A DNA stretch of 35,167 nt, taken from the NCBI RefSeq assembly GCF_000186445.1, contig NZ_GL636070.1, forward strand, positions 331,991-367,157, given 5' to 3'. Both the position numbers and the translations under genes were made by a program. Origin of the DNA: Streptococcus agalactiae ATCC 13813 (lineage in GTDB: Bacteria; Bacillota; Bacilli; Lactobacillales; Streptococcaceae). This document shows positions 28,781 to 35,167 of this stretch, piece by piece. Positions within the stretch are counted from its first letter, which is position 1; each line of letters begins with the position of its first letter. The notes under the pieces were generated by a model. The model saw only the letters and a program-made list of their open reading frames with translations. It was not told where the DNA came from and ran no database searches.

Positions 28781-30772
28781 ATGACAACTTATTATAGTAA
28801 CTCTGATAGGAGTTATCGCTTAACTTATATCGTTGACGAGGTCTCAACGTCAATCGCAGATAATAGTAGTCAAGTAAGATTCAGGCTCTATTTGACTTCT
28901 GGTACTAACAGTTATGCTCAGTATAGTTTTGGTGGTTATGCCTGGGTTGGCTCTAAATATGACTTTAACGCACCTTCCTCGATTGGTTTTAATGGCAATC
29001 AATTGTTGATTGATAAAACTATCAGAGTCCCACACGACGCAGATGGAAACAAAACAGTCGTTGTTGCTGCTAAGTTATTAGGTCCAGGCGGATACGCACC
29101 CGGAACGTTGACGATACCAGACCAACAATTTAAATTAACTAAGCTATCTCGTGCAAGTACTGTATCTGTATCTAGCGGCTATTTTGGAGATACGCTAAAT
29201 GTTAATATCAATCAAAGCTCAAGTGGTTTTACACACGATGTCAGATATAATGTCAACGGTATAACAGGGGTAGTTGCTAGCGATATATCAGGCTCAACAA
29301 CTTTTAAAACAAGTTTAGACTGGGCTAGTACGATTCCAAATGCAACTAGCAGCCCGGGAACAATATATGTTGATACAAAATCTAACGGTTCTGTCATTGG
29401 GACGTCGACCGCTATTTTTTATCTGACTTTACCTGATAGTGTTAAACCTAAAATTTCTAGTCTTGTTTTATCGGATACAAATCAAAAAGTATCTGCATTA
29501 GTAGGTGCTAATAATTTTGTGCAAATTGTGTCCAATCCAATTGTCACTTTTAATGGTGCTGCAGGAACGTACGGGTCGACGATAGCTAGTTATTATGCGG
29601 AGGTGGTTGGCAAAAACCAATCCACGCAGCAAAATGGTGGTCCGCTCGGGATATTTAACTTTAGTGGCAAAGCGACTATTAAAGCTACAGTTACAGATAG
29701 TAGGGGCAGGGTGTCAGACCCTGTGACAACAGAAATCAACGTTATACCATACTCCCCGCCAGCGTTTAGCTTTACTGTCACACGTGCAGGGGCTAAAAAT
29801 GACCAGCTGGTAGTTACTCGTAATGCTAAAATCTCCCCGCTTATTGTCGATGGCGTACAAAAAAATAAAATGACGCTGACTTTTAAAACAGCACCACTTA
29901 ATACAACGAGCTTTACAATAGACACATCAAACGCAAGCGGTACTTATACCTCTGTCTCAGAGTTGATTAACTCAACCGCTACACTTAGTGGCTCGTATGG
30001 AGCTGACAAATCATTTGATGTCTATGGTTTGCTTAGTGATGTTTTTAGCGCAAGCGGAGGCGGTACACCCGTTAAACGAACCGTATCAACGGAGTCTTTT
30101 CCGCTGTCGTGGCATAAAAACAGCGTCGGAATTGGAACATTACCAAAAATTGATGGCACAGGTTCTTTAAATGTCGCAGGAAATATTTATTCTGATGGTA
30201 AACCTATACAGCAAAAACAGCTAGCTTTAAATAATGGTGGCTCTTTTAGGCATGATGCAACAGATTTAAATACTCTACAAGATACAGGTTTTTATTGTGT
30301 TTCTTACGGATCTAACAGACCTTCTGGATCTGGACAAGGCTATGTAACAGTTGTAAGACATGAGACAGCCAACTATGCTTATCAACAATTTTACGACCGC
30401 ACAAATAAAACTATATTTACGCGGTTGCTGGAAAACGGTGTTTGGAGCGGTTGGAGTGAGTATGTTAAAAAAGATAGCTTACCTAAAACGATAGACTCAG
30501 GCTGGCGGTCAATCGGAAATGGTTTTAGTTATAGACAGACAGGCAGTACAGTCACCGTTAAGTACGACTTTGCGACGAACGGCATAGATAAGTTGACGGT
30601 TGGCTCTATGCCTACGAATTTGATACCTAGTGACATGATGTTTGCGGTTACTGCTTGGACTGTACAACTGAATGTTTTAAATGTACAAGTGAGCGCAGAT
30701 GGTCGTATTCTGTGGTTTAATCCGTCAAAATGGGCGGTTAATGTTAAAGGACAAATTAATTGGATAATTTAA
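28781..30772 (+). CDS. DUF859-type baseplate / receptor-binding protein with pyocin-knob-like tip
   Basis: A 663-residue beta-rich protein. The N-terminal domain (MTTYYSNSDRSYRLTYIVDE ... PHDADGNKTVVVAAKLLG) is the streptococcal phage DUF859 type. Immunoglobulin-like repeats follow (about 130-430). A 'SVGIGTLPKIDGTGSLNVAG' segment resembles the tail-spike collar that precedes tips. The last 200 residues contain 'DLNTLQDTGFYCV' and 'LLENGVWSGWSEYV', the pyocin-knob pattern. It most likely binds the host surface glycan. It follows Tal with AGGAGG, the usual place of the antireceptor. Confidence 0.8.
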   Translation: MTTYYSNSDRSYRLTYIVDEVSTSIADNSSQVRFRLYLTSGTNSYAQYSFGGYAWVGSKYDFNAPSSIGFNGNQLLIDKTIRVPHDADGNKTVVVAAKLLGPGGYAPGTLTIPDQQFKLTKLSRASTVSVSSGYFGDTLNVNINQSSSGFTHDVRYNVNGITGVVASDISGSTTFKTSLDWASTIPNATSSPGTIYVDTKSNGSVIGTSTAIFYLTLPDSVKPKISSLVLSDTNQKVSALVGANNFVQIVSNPIVTFNGAAGTYGSTIASYYAEVVGKNQSTQQNGGPLGIFNFSGKATIKATVTDSRGRVSDPVTTEINVIPYSPPAFSFTVTRAGAKNDQLVVTRNAKISPLIVDGVQKNKMTLTFKTAPLNTTSFTIDTSNASGTYTSVSELINSTATLSGSYGADKSFDVYGLLSDVFSASGGGTPVKRTVSTESFPLSWHKNSVGIGTLPKIDGTGSLNVAGNIYSDGKPIQQKQLALNNGGSFRHDATDLNTLQDTGFYCVSYGSNRPSGSGQGYVTVVRHETANYAYQQFYDRTNKTIFTRLLENGVWSGWSEYVKKDSLPKTIDSGWRSIGNGFSYRQTGSTVTVKYDFATNGIDKLTVGSMPTNLIPSDMMFAVTAWTVQLNVLNVQVSADGRILWFNPSKWAVNVKGQINWII

Positions 30773-30786
30773 AAGGAGGAAAACTA

Positions 30787-31176
30787 TTGGAAATTTTAAA
30801 CAAATATCCTGTAATGTTAGAAGATAATAGTATTAAAGAAGTTAAAGCTATTTTAAAATTCGAATCTAGCACAATCAAAGCAAATTTTGAAGTGACGCTA
30901 CCAGCGGAAGAAAACGACAAGAAGTTTGCTGAAACTTTAAAAACGTGTGAAAAGCTTATCTTTGAGCAACTTTACAAAGACAAAGCAGAAGCAGAACAAT
31001 TTGAAAAAATTAATGACGCAATTGCTAAGTCAAAGGCGCAATCAGATAAAGCGGAAAATATGATTAAACTGATGTCAGCAACTGTTAACGATTTGATTAA
31101 GACAATGGCTGACGGAGGGAAATTGAATGATACAACGCTTAACAACGCTAGCGAAAATAGCAGTACACATATTTAA
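30787..31176 (+). CDS. DUF1366-type phage protein
   Basis: A 129-residue protein starting with TTG 30787, seven bases after AAAGGAGGA. Its beta N-terminus 'LEILNKYPVMLEDNSIKEVKA' and coiled-coil C-terminus resemble the DUF1366 family, which lies between receptor-binding and lysis genes in streptococcal phages. The function is unknown; a structural or tail-fibre accessory role is plausible from position. Confidence 0.65.
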   Translation: MEILNKYPVMLEDNSIKEVKAILKFESSTIKANFEVTLPAEENDKKFAETLKTCEKLIFEQLYKDKAEAEQFEKINDAIAKSKAQSDKAENMIKLMSATVNDLIKTMADGGKLNDTTLNNASENSSTHI

Positions 31177-31198
31177 AAACAAAAAAGGAGAAAAAACA

Positions 31199-31327
31199 AT
31201 GATGATTAATTACTTTGCAATGCAGATTGAACTTGGGTGGATTACTATTGATGACGTTCCAGCTTTTTGTCGTGAGCGAGTACGTAAACTAATCGAAGTA
31301 TCAACGGTTGGGACGGAAGAAAAATGA
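31199..31327 (+). CDS. Small XkdX-like phage protein
   Basis: A 42-residue protein (MMINYFAMQIELGWITIDDV...) typical of the short XkdX-type proteins just before phage holins; the role is unknown. I chose ATG 31199 because AAAAAGGAG precedes it. A longer in-frame start at 31127 also has a ribosome site (GGAGGG), would give 66 residues and overlap the previous gene, and cannot be excluded. Confidence 0.65.
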   Translation: MMINYFAMQIELGWITIDDVPAFCRERVRKLIEVSTVGTEEK

Positions 31328-31335
31328 GGCAATAG

Positions 31336-31638
31336 ATGAACATTGACATATTACAAATTGGTGCTGCGAGTGGGGCTATTTTATCGGTAATTGGCTTGTG
31401 GGCGTTTGTTGTCAATCCATTTAAAACTGCTATGCAAAAGAACGAGGATACAATGAGCGCCCTCAAAGACACGATAAAAGAGCTGGCTTACGAGCTAAAA
31501 GACTCACAGCGTGACCGAGAAAATATCCATAAAATTTTGGATATACACGAGCAACGACTCGGAAAGACGGAAGACGACATCATCGTCAACAAAGAGCAGA
31601 TAAAAACATTATTTAACAGGAGAAATAAACATGATTAA
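31336..31638 (+). CDS. Lysis-cassette membrane protein, holin-associated
   Basis: A 100-residue protein with an N-terminal hydrophobic helix (residues about 8-27, GAASGAILSVIGLWAFVVN) followed by a charged coiled coil (MSALKDTIKELAYELKDSQ ... ILDIHEQRLGKTEDD). The layout resembles XhlA-like holin partner proteins. It overlaps the holin gene start. It probably helps holin insertion or lysis timing, inferred from location. Confidence 0.7.
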   Translation: MNIDILQIGAASGAILSVIGLWAFVVNPFKTAMQKNEDTMSALKDTIKELAYELKDSQRDRENIHKILDIHEQRLGKTEDDIIVNKEQIKTLFNRRNKHD

Positions 31639-31858
31639 TTTAAAATTACGACTACAAAACAAAGTAACTTTGATGGCTATTTTAGGAGCTATATTTTTGC
31701 TAGCGCAGCAATTAGGTATTAAATTACCATCAAACATTGTGGATATTGCCAACACAGCTGTAACGCTTTTGGTATTGCTTGGAGTTGTTACAGACCCAAC
31801 AACAAAAGGGCTATCAGATAGCGAACAAGCATTGAATTACCACGAGCCCAAAAAATAG
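31631..31858 (+). CDS. Phage holin (phi-LC3 family)
   Basis: A 75-residue protein. 'INLKLRLQNKVTLMAILGAI', a first membrane helix (about 12-27), then 'VDIANTAVTLLVLLGVVTDPTTKGLSDSEQA' across a second helix and a conserved end, match the phage_holin_1/phi-LC3 family. Holins form membrane lesions that release the endolysin. AGGAG precedes the ATG, which overlaps the previous stop. Confidence 0.92.
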   Translation: MINLKLRLQNKVTLMAILGAIFLLAQQLGIKLPSNIVDIANTAVTLLVLLGVVTDPTTKGLSDSEQALNYHEPKK

Positions 31859-31868
31859 GAGGATAAAA

Positions 31869-31985
31869 ATGAAAGCAATCACACGATTAGCATTAATACT
31901 AGCAATTGCAATACTGTATGTGCCGTTATCTGTGATTGCTTTTTTTGCTTATCCATTTTATTTGATTTTTAAAGAGGAGGGATAA
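31869..31985 (+). CDS. Small two-helix membrane peptide in the lysis cassette
   Basis: A 38-residue, very hydrophobic peptide (MKAITRLALILAIAILYVPL...) from ATG 31869, with AGGAGGA upstream and a stop immediately before the endolysin start. Its final codons contain the endolysin's ribosome site GAGGAGG. It spans the membrane once or twice. It may be a second holin, an antiholin or a pinholin-like peptide; nothing decides between these. Confidence 0.6.
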   Translation: MKAITRLALILAIAILYVPLSVIAFFAYPFYLIFKEEG

Positions 31986-33329
31986 ATGGCTACATACCAA
32001 GAATATAAAAGTCGTTCAAATGGTAACGCTTATGATATTGATGGCTCATTTGGTGCGCAATGTTGGGACGGTTATGCAGATTACTGTAGATTTTTAGGTG
32101 TGCCATACGCAAACTGTACAAATACAGGATACGCAAGGGATATATGGGAGCAACGTCACGAAAATGGTATCTTAAACTATTTTGATGAAGTGGAAGTTAT
32201 GCAAGCAGGCGATGTCGCAATTTTTATGGTAGTTGCAGGTGTTACACCGTATAGCCATGTGGCTATTTTTGATAGTGATGCAGGTAGTGGATACGGATGG
32301 TTTTTAGGTCAAAACCAGGGTGGAGCAAACGGAGCATATAATTTAGTAAAAATACCATATTCAGCGACTTATCCTACTGCGTTTAGACCAAAAGTTTTTA
32401 AAAATGCAGTTACTGTTACAGGTAATATAGGACTAAATAAAGGCGATTACTTTATTGATGTATCAGCTTATCAACAAGCAGACTTAACTGCTACTTGTCG
32501 GCAAGCTGGCACTACTAAAACGATTATCAAAGTATCTGAGTCACTCGCTTGGCTGTCTGACAGGCATCAGCAACAAGCTAATACTAGTGACCCGATTGGT
32601 TATTATCACTTTGGACGATTTGGAGGAGATAGCAGCTTAGCGCAACGAGAAGCAGATTTATTTCTGTCCAATTTACCAAGTAAGAAGGTATCTTATTTAG
32701 TCATTGACTATGAAGATTCCGCAAGCGCAGACAAGCAAGCCAACACAAACGCAGTTATTGCATTTATGGATAAAATCACTAGTGCTGGTTACAAACCTGT
32801 TTATTATAGCTATAAGCCATTTACGCTTAATAATGTTGATTATCAGCAGATTATTGCTAAATACCCTAATAGTATTTGGATTGCAGGCTATCCCGATTAT
32901 GAGGTTCGCTCTGAACCACTGTGGGACTATTTTCCATCTATGGACGGCGTGCGCTGGTGGCAGTTTACAAGCGTAGGAATAGCAGGTGGTTTAGATAAAA
33001 ATATTGTATTATTAGCAGATGATAGTAGCAAAGTGGATATACCTAAGATTGACAAACCACAAGCACCACAAAGCCAGCTTACTTTTAATCAAAAGCTAGA
33101 TACTAACACTAAATTAGACAACTCAAATGTACCTTACTACGAAGCAACCCTTAGCACAGACTATTATGTAGAGTCTAAGCCAAACGCAAGTAGCGCTGAT
33201 AAAGAATTTATCAAAGCAGGAACTCGCGTAAGAGTCTACGAAAAAGTGAATGGATGGTCACGCATTAATGCTTCTCAGTCTGACCAATGGGTCGAAGATA
33301 AGTATTTAGCTAATGCCACACAAGTATAA
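31986..33329 (+). CDS. Endolysin: CHAP - GH25 muramidase - SH3b (B30/PlyGBS-like)
   Basis: A 447-residue enzyme. The CHAP amidase/endopeptidase domain (residues 1-135) shows C26 in 'SFGAQCWDGY' and H91 in 'YSHVAIF'. The GH25 lysozyme (about 150-350) shows 'YFIDVSAYQ', 'LVIDYEDSA' and 'GVRWWQF'. The C-terminal SH3b wall-binding domain (about 370-440) has 'VRVYEKVNGWSRINA' and 'WVEDKYL'. From memory this arrangement and much of the sequence match the group B streptococcal phage B30/PlyGBS lysins. It cuts peptidoglycan at two bond types after the holin opens the membrane. No signal peptide is visible. Confidence 0.95.
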   Translation: MATYQEYKSRSNGNAYDIDGSFGAQCWDGYADYCRFLGVPYANCTNTGYARDIWEQRHENGILNYFDEVEVMQAGDVAIFMVVAGVTPYSHVAIFDSDAGSGYGWFLGQNQGGANGAYNLVKIPYSATYPTAFRPKVFKNAVTVTGNIGLNKGDYFIDVSAYQQADLTATCRQAGTTKTIIKVSESLAWLSDRHQQQANTSDPIGYYHFGRFGGDSSLAQREADLFLSNLPSKKVSYLVIDYEDSASADKQANTNAVIAFMDKITSAGYKPVYYSYKPFTLNNVDYQQIIAKYPNSIWIAGYPDYEVRSEPLWDYFPSMDGVRWWQFTSVGIAGGLDKNIVLLADDSSKVDIPKIDKPQAPQSQLTFNQKLDTNTKLDNSNVPYYEATLSTDYYVESKPNASSADKEFIKAGTRVRVYEKVNGWSRINASQSDQWVEDKYLANATQV

Positions 33330-33363
33330 AACAGGAGGTAAAGCTCCTTTAGATAAGACAAAT

Positions 33364-33390
33364 GCCCTCGCTTTGCGGGGGCTGTTTTTT
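33364..33390 (+). terminator. Late operon terminator after the endolysin
   Basis: GCCCTCGC (33364-33371), loop TTT, GCGGGGGC (33375-33382) with one G-T pair, then TGTTTTTTATT. It closes the structural and lysis operon 35 bp after the endolysin stop. Confidence 0.9.
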
Positions 33391-33412
33391 ATTGCAAAAA
33401 ATTTCGCATTTA

Positions 33413-33441
33413 TTGACAAAAAGTTCAAGACATGTCATAAT
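33413..33441 (+). promoter_or_regulatory. Strong promoter of the structured RNA
   Basis: TTGACA (33413-33418), a 17-bp spacer and CATAAT (33436-33441), with a TG two bases before the -10 (extended -10). Transcription should begin near 33447-33449, right after the late terminator, so it is independent of the lysis operon. Confidence 0.85.
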
Positions 33442-33446
33442 GAGGG

Positions 33447-33677
33447 TGGTTATAGAAGATAAATTTCGTTCATTTATCATCCTTTCTAACCCAACGTCTT
33501 CGTTGTTCGTTGAACCCGTAGTGATACGGGCGTATGACTGAAAGCACATCATACGGCTTGGCAGAGCTTAAGAACTGTTCTCTTGCGATAAGCCTAAGAA
33601 GCACAATAGAGAGTTAGAGTTTTGCACCTCTAATCGTCAGCCCTGACCGGAGGATATTTCCGGTCCGTGCTTTTTTT
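33447..33677 (+). ncRNA. Structured non-coding RNA with its own promoter and terminator
   Basis: No convincing ORF covers this stretch. Perfect hairpins readable by eye are GATAAAT/ATTTATC (33458-33464/33472-33478), CAACG-tctt-CGTTG (33492-33505), CCCGTA-gtga-TACGGG (33515-33530), CGTATGA/TCATACG (33531-33537/33549-33555), TTAGAG/CTCTAA (33614-33619/33628-33633), then the terminator. GCTT/AAGC (33556-33559/33590-33593) may enclose a further domain. About 230 nt long. The gene that follows begins 18 bp after the terminator. No tandem repeats of the ToxI type are seen. The family is not recognised. Confidence 0.7.
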
Positions 33678-33683
33678 ATTTTG
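33639..33683 (+). terminator. Terminator of the structured RNA
   Basis: Stem AGCCCTGACCGGA (33639-33651) with TCCGGTCCGTGCT (33659-33671), 11 of 13 pairs matched, including a perfect 7-bp GACCGGA/TCCGGTC core, then TTTTTTATTTTG. Read-through could supply low-level transcription of the gene at 33695. Confidence 0.85.
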
Positions 33684-33694
33684 TAGAAAGTTTT

Positions 33695-34207
33695 TTGATA
33701 GTGGATCTCAAAGAAATAGTTAATGATTATGAGCTAAATTTTTGTGGGAAAAGGTGTAAAGTTGAGACTAATTTTAAGCATTTACCCGAATTTATGATTT
33801 TATTTGATATAAGAGATTTGTATCATCTTCTAGGTATTCATAAGTTGAAAACAAAGTATCGCGCAACAAATTGGGTTGAAGCTGTGAAAGCAGATGTTTT
33901 CCTCTTATCGAATTATTCAAAACATCCAAATTTTAGAGAAGTTCTTCCTAGAGTCGATAATTATAATTTTTTATATGAAATATTCTATCAGTTTAGAGTT
34001 AACGTCTGTATTTTAGATAAGGATTTAACTAAAAATACAATGAAATTGAGTGTTGTTTTTTATAAAGACAACAAGAAGAAATTAGTTGTTGTAGGATTAA
34101 AAAGAGATGAGACAGGGGTCTTTAGGCCAGCTACGTTGCATGAGAGCCGAAACAACCCCTACAAGCGAATTCGGCATACTGCTATAAAATCAATAACTTG
34201 GATTTAG
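33695..34207 (+). CDS. Possible PBECR4-type (Barnase-EndoU-ColicinE5/D-RelE fold) nuclease protein
   Basis: A 170-residue protein. 'IRDLYHLLGIHKLKTKY' near residue 45, a helical middle and the C-terminal 'FRPATLHESRNNPY ... IKSITWI' resemble PBECR4, a predicted phage-borne nuclease domain of the BECR fold; this is pattern memory, not a search. The start is a TTG at 33695 (or GTG 33701) with only a weak ribosome site, so translation is likely low. It directly follows the terminator of a structured RNA, and its own transcript probably ends at 34271-34310. If real, it may be an RNase toxin, modifier or defence protein. Confidence 0.5.
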   Translation: MIVDLKEIVNDYELNFCGKRCKVETNFKHLPEFMILFDIRDLYHLLGIHKLKTKYRATNWVEAVKADVFLLSNYSKHPNFREVLPRVDNYNFLYEIFYQFRVNVCILDKDLTKNTMKLSVVFYKDNKKKLVVVGLKRDETGVFRPATLHESRNNPYKRIRHTAIKSITWI

Positions 34208-34235
34208 AACATACCTTTTGTGCTGATTACCTCTA

Positions 34236-34264
34236 TTGACATACTCGCATAACCATGAGATAAT
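34236..34264 (+). promoter_or_regulatory. Promoter reading directly into a terminator
   Basis: TTGACA (34236-34241), 17-bp spacer, GATAAT (34259-34264) with TG before the -10. The predicted start, about 34271, coincides with the first base of the next terminator stem. Confidence 0.7.
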
Positions 34265-34270
34265 CACACT

Positions 34271-34311
34271 AGCAAGAATCGCCTGACACTAGCGGTTCTT
34301 GCTTTTTTATT
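34271..34311 (+). terminator. Strong intrinsic terminator
   Basis: AGCAAGAATCGC (34271-34282), 9-nt loop, GCGGTTCTTGCT (34292-34303), a 12-bp stem with one G-T pair, then TTTTTATTTG. It ends the gene at 33695 and would also end any RNA from the promoter at 34236 after about 40 nt. An 8-bp direct repeat, ACACTAGC, overlaps it (34266-34273 and 34286-34293). Confidence 0.88.
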
Positions 34312-34339
34312 TGCTAAAGAAAGATATAGATGTTATGAT
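34311..34339 (+). promoter_or_regulatory. Promoter of the CsbD-like gene
   Basis: TTGCTA (34311-34316), a 17-bp spacer and TATGAT (34334-34339), with TG two bases before the -10. It is 27 bp upstream of the CsbD-like start. Confidence 0.65.
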
Positions 34340-34365
34340 TAATAAAAATAATAAGGAGGCACATT

Positions 34366-34566
34366 ATGTCACAAGAAAAACTAAAAGCAAAAGTTGAACA
34401 AGCGTCAGGCAGTCTTAAAGAAGGTGCAGGGAAGCTAACCGGTGATAAAGAGTTAGAAGCAAAAGGATTTGTCGAAAAAACAATTGCTAAAGGTAAAGAA
34501 CTAGCAGATGATGCTAAAGATGCTGTTGAAGAGGCAGTAGATGCTGTCAAAGAAAAACTGAAATAA
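34366..34566 (+). CDS. CsbD-family stress-response protein
   Basis: A 66-residue, highly charged protein. '[20 protein letters not shown]' and '[21 protein letters not shown]' are the CsbD signature, with an Ala/Lys/Glu-rich helical tail ([19 protein letters not shown]). CsbD proteins in Firmicutes are general-stress proteins of unknown biochemical role. The gene has its own promoter, AAGGAGG and terminator, so it is a stand-alone unit. It may be prophage cargo or mark the host side of the junction. Confidence 0.88.
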   Translation: MSQEKLKAKVEQASGSLKEGAGKLTGDKELEAKGFVEKTIAKGKELADDAKDAVEEAVDAVKEKLK

Positions 34567-34572
34567 ATATTA

Positions 34573-34602
34573 ACCGCTCTCTATTGAGGGCGGTTTTTTT
34601 GT
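34573..34602 (+). terminator. Terminator, csbD side
   Basis: ACCGCTCTC (34573-34581), loop TATT, GAGGGCGGT (34586-34594), a 9-bp stem with one G-T pair, then TTTTTTG. It lies between convergent genes and may slow both, but only the rightward side has a T-run. Confidence 0.88.
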
Positions 34603-34606
34603 GTGT

Positions 34607-34777
34607 CTAGAGTTTGCTTTCAATTAATTGTTTTAATTCTAATAAGTCTTCTTTTGTAGCATTTTTGTTAATAAAACTACGAGCAGTAGATCGTTTTGAT
34701 AGATAGGTTCTATGTTCTCTATTGTTTTCTGCCCACTTTTTATTTGCTTTTTCTTGAGGTGTTAATTCTTTATCCAT
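34607..34777 (-). CDS. Small leftward phage-type protein, unknown
   Basis: A 56-residue basic, helical protein (MDKELTPQEKANKKWAENNR...) ending 'KEDLLELKQLIESKL'. Such short proteins recur in streptococcal prophages and mobile elements, some resembling ribbon-helix-helix regulators; the role is unknown. I chose ATG 34777, preceded by AAGGATG on the minus strand. It converges on the CsbD gene. Confidence 0.65.
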   Translation of the reverse strand: MDKELTPQEKANKKWAENNREHRTYLSKRSTARSFINKNATKEDLLELKQLIESKL

Positions 34778-34838
34778 TTCAATCATCCTTGTTAATAAAG
34801 TAAAATACAACTAAACAAATTGCGAAAATAATCAAATA

Positions 34839-34867
34839 TTTCATATTTGTCTTAGATATGATATACT
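34839..34867 (+). promoter_or_regulatory. Promoter of the antisense RNA
   Basis: An extended -10, TGA-TATACT (34859-34867), with a weak -35 TTTCAT (34839-34844) at 17-bp spacing. It faces a hairpin-rich stretch with a terminator that overlaps the end of a leftward small toxin-like gene. Confidence 0.5.
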
Positions 34868-34871
34868 ATCA

Positions 34872-34959
34872 GTAGTGGCAAGGGGCTTGAGCCCCAAACT
34901 ACTACTAGAACCTTATTTGAATCTCCGTGGCCGGTTTTTCTTTTTAGGTTCTTTTTTTA
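34872..34959 (+). ncRNA. Candidate antitoxin antisense RNA of a type I toxin-antitoxin pair
   Basis: About 87 nt. A 5' hairpin pairs AGTAGT with ACTACT around GGGGC-ttga-GCCCC (34871-34906). A terminator, AGAACCT (34907-34913) with AGGTTCT (34946-34952), is followed by TTTTTT. From 34913 onward it is complementary to the last third of the small membrane peptide gene on the other strand. Convergent overlapping RNAs of this kind are the layout of Fst/par and txpA/ratA type I systems. Confidence 0.6.
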
Positions 34960-35038
34960 TTGCTGTGATTATGCTTGCTATACCAATCAGTAGAGTTCCG
35001 ATTGAAGTAAGCAAATCAGCAATTTCTGATATCCTCAT
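34913..35038 (-). CDS. Small hydrophobic holin-like toxin (type I toxin candidate)
   Basis: A 41-residue peptide on the minus strand: MRISEIADLLTSIGTLLIGI..., one membrane helix (about residues 8-26), then a strongly basic tail ending KKEPKKKNRPRRFK. A hydrophobic helix plus Lys/Arg tail after a short 'seIadLLtsIG' start resembles the putative holin-like toxin family (Hol_Tox) and other type I toxins that damage the membrane. GAAAGGAGGAAGAT gives a very strong ribosome site, and a near-consensus promoter lies upstream. Its 3' end overlaps the opposing RNA at 34872-34959. Confidence 0.68.
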   Translation of the reverse strand: MRISEIADLLTSIGTLLIGIASIITAIKKEPKKKNRPRRFK

Positions 35039-35061
35039 ATCTTCCTCCTTTCTATATATTA

Positions 35062-35090
35062 ATTATAATACATGTACTATATAAAGTCAA
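35062..35090 (-). promoter_or_regulatory. Promoter of the toxin-like gene
   Basis: On the minus strand TTGACT (35090-35085), 17-bp spacer, TATAAT (35067-35062). It lies about 24 bp upstream of the toxin-like start. Confidence 0.82.
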
Positions 35091-35167
35091 TACTTTTTTT
35101 AAAATATTTATCTTTTTGTCTATCAGAACAGAAAAATTTAAAATTGTCTATTTTTAGGATTTTTTAG

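Noticed and set aside
33349..33552. Leftward 67-residue ORF across the late terminator and structured RNA
   Set aside because: Runs through a promoter, a terminator and perfect hairpins, with no ribosome site.
34875..35084. Rightward 69-residue hydrophobic ORF at the right end
   Set aside because: It lacks a ribosome site and lies over an antisense RNA. The hydrophobic stretch comes from the complementary toxin-like gene, which has a promoter and AGGAGG.

Overview
This window is most of a temperate siphophage genome, almost certainly an integrated prophage of a low-GC streptococcus. The evidence is AT-rich DNA, strong AGGAGG ribosome sites, long overlapping rightward operons and many streptococcal-phage families (DUF1642, ArpU, phi13-type tail protein, DUF859, DUF1366). 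The endolysin has a CHAP-GH25-SH3b layout that, from memory, closely resembles the group B streptococcal phage B30/PlyGBS lysin. A pyogenic-group host such as S. agalactiae or a relative is therefore the best guess. Integrase, repressor and the left end lie outside the window.

Layout. Positions 1-4856 hold replication and recombination genes: a helix-turn-helix protein, a replisome organiser with a probable internal origin, a DnaC-type loader, RecT and a Cas4/RecB-like nuclease. A structured non-coding stretch (4861-5016) follows. Positions 5021-8361 hold RusA, an Nmad1/DUF1599 protein, YopX, DUF1642 and several small proteins. A second structured RNA candidate (8363-8670) precedes the ArpU-type late regulator (8753-9187). 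After it come a probable late promoter, a tRNA-like element, a DNA adenine methylase between two copies of the same terminator, and a leftward hicAB cassette. HNH, a candidate cos region, TerS and TerL begin packaging. The head genes are portal, ClpP-like protease, HK97 capsid and connectors. The tail genes are tail terminator, major tail protein, frameshifted chaperone, tape measure, Dit, Tal and a receptor-binding-type protein. Small membrane proteins, holin and endolysin form the lysis cassette. The right end (33330-35167) is accessory DNA: a promoter-driven structured RNA with its own terminator, followed by a possible BECR-type nuclease gene, then a CsbD protein, a small leftward gene and a type I toxin-antitoxin-like pair.

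Most noteworthy: (1) the structured RNA plus nuclease-like gene at 33413-34207, laid out like a type III toxin-antitoxin locus; (2) an identical 38-bp 3' end, encoding the same 11-residue C-terminus, on the major capsid and major tail genes; (3) recT and yopX each interrupted at an in-phase A-rich slippery heptamer that a -1 slip would repair exactly; (4) two further multi-hairpin RNA candidates and a tRNA-like element between genes; (5) a 41-residue membrane peptide with an overlapping antisense RNA. No homology search or folding program was run. Family names come from recognised motifs, and pairings were read by eye.
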